Part shown: positions 60,777 through 64,000 of the stretch, piece after piece
Numbering within the stretch: position 1 is the first letter of the stretch
Layout of the letters: the number at the start of each line of letters is the position of its first letter
Origin: Chryseobacterium formosum
GTDB taxonomy: Bacteria > Bacteroidota > Bacteroidia > Flavobacteriales > Weeksellaceae
Direction: 5' to 3'
DNA length: 64,000 bases
Assembly: GCF_026460885.1 (NCBI RefSeq)
Contig: NZ_JAOVZW010000001.1
Span: forward strand, 496,001 to 560,000
The notes under the pieces: model-generated
The model's database searches: none
What the model saw: the letters and a program-made list of their open reading frames with translations, nothing else
What the model was told of the DNA's origin: nothing
Position numbers and translations under genes: made by a program

Positions 60777-61583
60777 ATGAAAATTACTCATCTTTTAGGA
60801 CTAGGTGCAATTGCTTTGACAGTTGCTGCGTGTACTACAAACCCGATGACGGGAAGACAATCATTGCAAATAGGAACATTAAATCCTCAAATAACATCAT
60901 CTGCTGTTCAGCAATATCAACAGACCTTAAAAGAGTCAAAAGTTGTAACTGGAGCTCAGGCTACAATGGTAAAAAAAGTTGGTAACAATATTAAAACTGC
61001 TGCTGAAAAATATTACGCAAGTATTGGTAGAAGCTCAGATTTGTCGGGTTATCAGTGGGAATTTAACCTTCTTCAGGATAATCAAATCAACGCTTGGTGT
61101 ATGCCGGGTGGAAAAGTGGCTGTTTACACGGGAATTCTTCCCATTACTAAAGATGAAACTGGATTAGCCGTTGTAATGGGACATGAAGTTTCTCACGCTT
61201 TGGCCGGTCATGGAAATGAAAGAATTTCACAGGCAATGGTAGCTCAATATGGTGGACAGATTCTTGGAGGATCAATCTCCAATGCACAATTAGCGAAAGT
61301 GTTTGAAGCAGCCTATCCGATAGGTTCTCAGGTTGCACTTTTAAAATATGGCAGAACTCAGGAATCAGAAGCTGATGAAATGGGTCTGAATTTAATGGCA
61401 ATTGCAGGATATGATCCAAAGCAGGCAATTCCTTTCTGGAGCAGAATGGAATCTGCATCTTCGGGAGCGAGACAACCTGAGTTTTTATCAACTCACCCAA
61501 GTCCGCAAACGAGAATAAGTGACATACAAAAAGATTTACCAAAAGCTTTAGAATATTACAGAGCTGCAGGTGGAAAAGGATAA
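60777..61583 (+). CDS. M48 family metallopeptidase lipoprotein
   Basis: A 268-residue exported zinc protease of the LoiP/YcaL/BepA type. From the ATG at 60777 a lipobox ends in TVAAC (cysteine 18). The catalytic HEVSH lies in VVMGHEVSHALAGHGNE near residue 130, and the third zinc ligand is E in RTQESEADEMG near residue 200. A helix with FWSRMESASSGARQPEFLSTHPSPQTR, the usual end of the domain, completes it. It probably degrades misfolded outer-membrane proteins in the periplasm. Confidence 0.9.
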   Translation: MKITHLLGLGAIALTVAACTTNPMTGRQSLQIGTLNPQITSSAVQQYQQTLKESKVVTGAQATMVKKVGNNIKTAAEKYYASIGRSSDLSGYQWEFNLLQDNQINAWCMPGGKVAVYTGILPITKDETGLAVVMGHEVSHALAGHGNERISQAMVAQYGGQILGGSISNAQLAKVFEAAYPIGSQVALLKYGRTQESEADEMGLNLMAIAGYDPKQAIPFWSRMESASSGARQPEFLSTHPSPQTRISDIQKDLPKALEYYRAAGGKG

Positions 61584-61597
61584 TTATCTTGAAAACT

Positions 61598-61628
61598 TAA
61601 ACCCTTTCTTGAATTTAGTAAGGGTTTT
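61598..61628 (+). terminator. Terminator of the M48 protease gene
   Basis: AAACCCTT pairs with AAGGGTTT around 13 bases and continues into T residues, 15 bases after the stop. Confidence 0.75.
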
Positions 61629-61648
61629 TAATTCTAAAAAATATAGAT

Positions 61649-61966
61649 ATGAAAAGTCTCTCAGTAATCGGAATGATACTTCTTGCAGTATCGGCTTTAT
61701 TATTTTATCTCACGACAGATTTTACCGTTGAAAAAATAACCATCTCTCACGTTATGGGAGTAATGGCAGGAATCGGAATCGGTTTGATTTTTGGCGGAAT
61801 GGTTGGCTACGTAAGCAAAGGTAGTGCTATAAAGGCTGAAGCGAAAAGAAAAGAATTTTTACAGCTTCAAAAAGATAAAGTTGAGCTTGAAAAACAGGCT
61901 TTAGAAATTGAGAAACGTCAAGCTGAACTTGAACGGGAAAATACAAATAAAAATCCTCAAATTTAA
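61649..61966 (+). CDS. Hypothetical membrane protein with coiled coil
   Basis: A 105-residue protein with two hydrophobic segments (residues 4-22 and 35-56) and a charged carboxyl helix (AKRKEFLQLQKDKVELEKQALEIEKRQAELE) that should form a coiled coil in the cytoplasm. I do not recognise it. It is a single gene between two terminators. Confidence 0.65.
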   Translation: MKSLSVIGMILLAVSALLFYLTTDFTVEKITISHVMGVMAGIGIGLIFGGMVGYVSKGSAIKAEAKRKEFLQLQKDKVELEKQALEIEKRQAELERENTNKNPQI

Positions 61967-61980
61967 TTTGAGGATTTTTT
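61949..61980. terminator. Terminator between the coiled-coil gene and the barrel gene
   Basis: AAAATCCTCAAAT pairs with ATTTGAGGATTTT and is followed by T residues; it overlaps the last codons of the upstream gene. Confidence 0.8.
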
Positions 61981-61996
61981 ATGTTTTAAATCGAAA

Positions 61997-62635
61997 TTAG
62001 AATTTATATCCTAAACCTAATAAAAATAAGCTTGATCTGTTATCATAATCAATCTCTTGGCTTGATCCTGCAACATTATTGATGAATTTTCTCTGATCTT
62101 TAGAAAATGCTCCTTCGTATCTTGCAGAAAGAATAATCTTCTTAATTTCACTTTGTACACCTAATTGGTATCCTACTCTGAATTCTTTAGCATCAACTTT
62201 CTGAACGAAATTATCAAAATTATCGCTTTTAGCTAAGTTAAAACTTCCAACAGGTCCTGCGTAAGCGCTTAATAAGTTCCCCAAAACATTTACACCAACC
62301 AAAACAGGAATATCTACTCTGCTGTTTTTAGCTTTAATGGTTGTTTGAGCTGCATTTACGTCATTTTGAACCGTAACTTCATTGCTGAAATTAGTGTAAT
62401 AAATTTCGGGCATTAAATATAATGCAGTTGGCAAATCGATTTTCAAAGATAGACCAACATTGAAACCTGTTATATTTTTTCCATTTTGTTCTACAGTATT
62501 CAATGCTGCAGTTTTAAAATTCTTCCAAGAAGCTGAGCTTGTAGGTATTGCGACATTTGCCTTTGCTGCCAAAGAAATCTGCGCCGAAGCAAAAACCGAA
62601 AAACCGATGAGTGCTGCACTAATTATTTTTTTCAT
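61997..62635 (-). CDS. PorT-like outer-membrane beta-barrel protein
   Basis: A 212-residue exported protein with signal MKKIISAALIGFSVFASAQ starting at 62635; the open frame ten residues longer is not needed. The mature part resembles the outer-membrane beta-barrel domain of the PorT/OmpA-like family (LPTALYLMPEIYYTN, VDIPVLVGVNVLGNLLSAYAGPVGSFNLAKS, FLLGLGYKF) and ends in phenylalanine. It starts 17 bases inside the end of the MlaF gene, so it is part of that transcript. Function unknown. Confidence 0.8.
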   Translation of the reverse strand: MKKIISAALIGFSVFASAQISLAAKANVAIPTSSASWKNFKTAALNTVEQNGKNITGFNVGLSLKIDLPTALYLMPEIYYTNFSNEVTVQNDVNAAQTTIKAKNSRVDIPVLVGVNVLGNLLSAYAGPVGSFNLAKSDNFDNFVQKVDAKEFRVGYQLGVQSEIKKIILSARYEGAFSKDQRKFINNVAGSSQEIDYDNRSSLFLLGLGYKF

Positions 62636-63434
62636 TATCGTCAATTTTTGTAATTGTATTTTCAATAGTTTTATTATTCTCTAATAAATACTCTCTCAAT
62701 TCTTTAAATAGTTCTGATGAATAAACGAAATCGATCAGATTTTTATTACCTGCAGTAATAAGAACATCTTTATTACCTTCCCATTCTTTGATTCCCAACC
62801 TCAGATATACAATCTTTTCACCAATAGTCATCACCGAGTTCATATCGTGCGTGTTGATAATCGTTGTGGTGTTGTATTCTTTGGTAATTTCAAGCAATAA
62901 ATCATCAATTACATTGGAAGTATAAGGATCTAATCCTGAGTTTGGCTCATCGCAGAAAAGATATTTTGGGTGATTTACAATTGCTCTTGCAATTGCGACA
63001 CGTTTTTGCATTCCTCCTGAAATCTCTGATGGAAATTTTCTGTTTGCTTTATCTAAATGTACTCTTCCGATTACCTCAAAAACTCTTCTCTTCTTTTCTC
63101 TAAAAGTAAGATTGGTAAACATATCGAGTGGAAACATGATGTTTTCTTCAACAGTTAAAGAGTCAAACAAAGCACTTCCCTGAAATAGTGTACCGATTTC
63201 AGAGCGTAAATGTTGCTTTTCTTCACGGTTCATGACATTGATATCTCTTCCATCAAACAAAATTTCTCCTGAGGAAGGTTGATAAACATTCAATAAACTT
63301 TTTAGGAAAACTGTTTTTCCGGATCCACTTTGCCCGATAATAAGGTTTGTTTTTCCTTTTTCGAAAGTGGTTGAAATTCCTTTAAGCACTTCAACATCAC
63401 CAAAACTCTTTTTAAGATTTTTTACCTCAATCAT
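62619..63434 (-). CDS. MlaF-like ABC transporter ATPase
   Basis: A 271-residue ATPase of the MlaFEDB lipid-transport type. Walker A is IIGQSGSGKTVFLKSLLNVYQP, the signature SEISGGMQKRVAIARAIVNHP, and Walker B YLFCDEPNSGLDPYTSNVID; the D-loop H is in NTHDMNSVM. It overlaps the permease gene by one base and the barrel gene by 17 bases. In the Mla system it powers phospholipid movement between the two membranes, keeping lipid asymmetry. The MCE substrate protein is outside the window. Confidence 0.92.
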   Translation of the reverse strand: MIEVKNLKKSFGDVEVLKGISTTFEKGKTNLIIGQSGSGKTVFLKSLLNVYQPSSGEILFDGRDINVMNREEKQHLRSEIGTLFQGSALFDSLTVEENIMFPLDMFTNLTFREKKRRVFEVIGRVHLDKANRKFPSEISGGMQKRVAIARAIVNHPKYLFCDEPNSGLDPYTSNVIDDLLLEITKEYNTTTIINTHDMNSVMTIGEKIVYLRLGIKEWEGNKDVLITAGNKNLIDFVYSSELFKELREYLLENNKTIENTITKIDDNEKNN

Positions 63435-64000
63435 CAGCTTAATATTAATTGTGTTAAAAGTAATTCAGAAATAATAATGAAAACCATCGTCCAAACTACA
63501 GCTTGTGTACTTGCTCTACCAACTTCCAACGAACCTCCTTTCACAAAATATCCAAAATAAGAAGGAACAGTGGCAATTACGAATGCAAAAACAATAGTTT
63601 TGGCAAAGGCGTAATAAATGAAAAGATTTGGCATATACATCTGAACTCCGGTGATATAATCTGCAGTCGTCCAACTTCCTGTAATCATCCCTGCAAGATA
63701 ACCTCCCCCGATACCAAAAACGATACTGATGGCAATCAAAATTGGATTAAAAATTAAACATGCTATAATTTTAGGTAAAATCAAGAAATTCGGAGAATTT
63801 ACTCCCATAATGTCTAAAGCGTCAATTTGCTCAGAAACCCGCATTGTACCGATTGTAGATGCGATATATGATCCTACTTTTCCTGCTAAAATCAAACTGA
63901 TAATTGTTGGTGCAAATTCCAAAATTAGAACTGCTTTTGTAGCATATCCTACAAAAGCTGGTGGAATTGGGAATGATGATGCGTCAAAGTTATTAAACAT
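63434..64000 (-). CDS. MlaE-like ABC transporter permease, 5' end cut by window edge
   Basis: An MlaE-family permease, inner-membrane part of a phospholipid transporter. The 189 codons seen end at a one-base overlap with the MlaF gene. Family motifs include FVGYATKAVLILEFAPTIISLILAGKVGSYIASTIGTMRVSEQIDALDIMG and, near the end, VVWTMVFIIISELLLTQLILS. The family is about 250 residues long, so about 60 amino-terminal residues lie past the window end; the apparent ATG at 64000 is internal. Confidence 0.9.
   Translation of the reverse strand: MFNNFDASSFPIPPAFVGYATKAVLILEFAPTIISLILAGKVGSYIASTIGTMRVSEQIDALDIMGVNSPNFLILPKIIACLIFNPILIAISIVFGIGGGYLAGMITGSWTTADYITGVQMYMPNLFIYYAFAKTIVFAFVIATVPSYFGYFVKGGSLEVGRASTQAVVWTMVFIIISELLLTQLILS

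Overview
This window reads as chromosome from a Bacteroidota bacterium of class Flavobacteriia, most likely Chryseobacterium or a close Weeksellaceae relative. The reasons are AT-rich DNA, A-rich translation starts, many promoters of the Bacteroidota type (TAnnTTTG about 7 bases before transcription starts), and marker families such as GLPGLI, DUF4835/PorD, DUF5686, DUF4836, Bacteroidota LptE and the gene order bamD-rpoZ-coaBC-porD-recN. No prophage, insertion sequence, CRISPR array or rRNA operon is visible. Most of it is core genome with compact operons.

Layout. 1-8 kb: uvrB (cut by the window edge), a BlaI/BlaR1-like pair with its operator, a soluble glucose dehydrogenase-like lipoprotein, a PLP decarboxylase, a DUF502 protein and miaE. 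8-14.5 kb: an acyltransferase, a small lipoprotein, a GLPGLI protein, rplU-rpmA and a DUF5686 outer-membrane protein. 14.6-15.4 kb: two intact tRNA-Asn genes and a wrecked third copy fused to a GIY-YIG nuclease gene, the most unusual locus here. 15.5-21.3 kb: rseP, a nitrilase, and a persulfide dioxygenase-rhodanese with thioredoxin. 21.5-29.6 kb: a HerA-like ATPase, a DEDDh exonuclease with a degenerate UvrC-like half, lysA behind a lysine-rich mini-ORF and terminator, an MFS transporter and four secreted TonB-C-like proteins. 29.7-36.5 kb: miaB, then a sigma-54 activator with a membrane protein, lptE and a repeat-rich acidic TPR protein. 36.5-39.1 kb: DUF4126, rnpA, tcdA and a TatD hydrolase. 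39.2-47.5 kb: a TetR regulator, bamD, rpoZ, coaBC, porD, recN and a prolyl oligopeptidase. 47.8-50.5 kb: methylmalonyl-CoA mutase and a hypothetical protein. 50.6-53.8 kb: a DUF4836 lipoprotein with an ABC ATPase and permease. 53.9-58.4 kb: a short structured transcript, repeats, then an RNA-repair/ribosome-rescue cluster (basic protein, rtcB, a nucleotidyltransferase-like protein, prfH, a TPR protein). 58.4-64 kb: two c-type cytochrome lipoproteins, meaB, a DUF4251 protein, an M48 protease, an outer-membrane barrel protein and an MlaF/MlaE-type transporter cut by the window end.

Functional threads. Envelope biogenesis recurs (BamD, LptE, RseP, MlaEF, PorD). tRNA biology recurs too: MiaB and MiaE act in sequence on A37, TcdA finishes t6A to ct6A, RnpA matures tRNA ends, and RtcB/PrfH deal with damaged RNA and stalled ribosomes. 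Methylmalonyl-CoA mutase and its chaperone MeaB lie about 9 kb apart. Several intergenic regions carry palindromes or dispersed repeats. Start codons were moved inward from the longest reading frame where a signal peptide, a promoter or family length demanded it.
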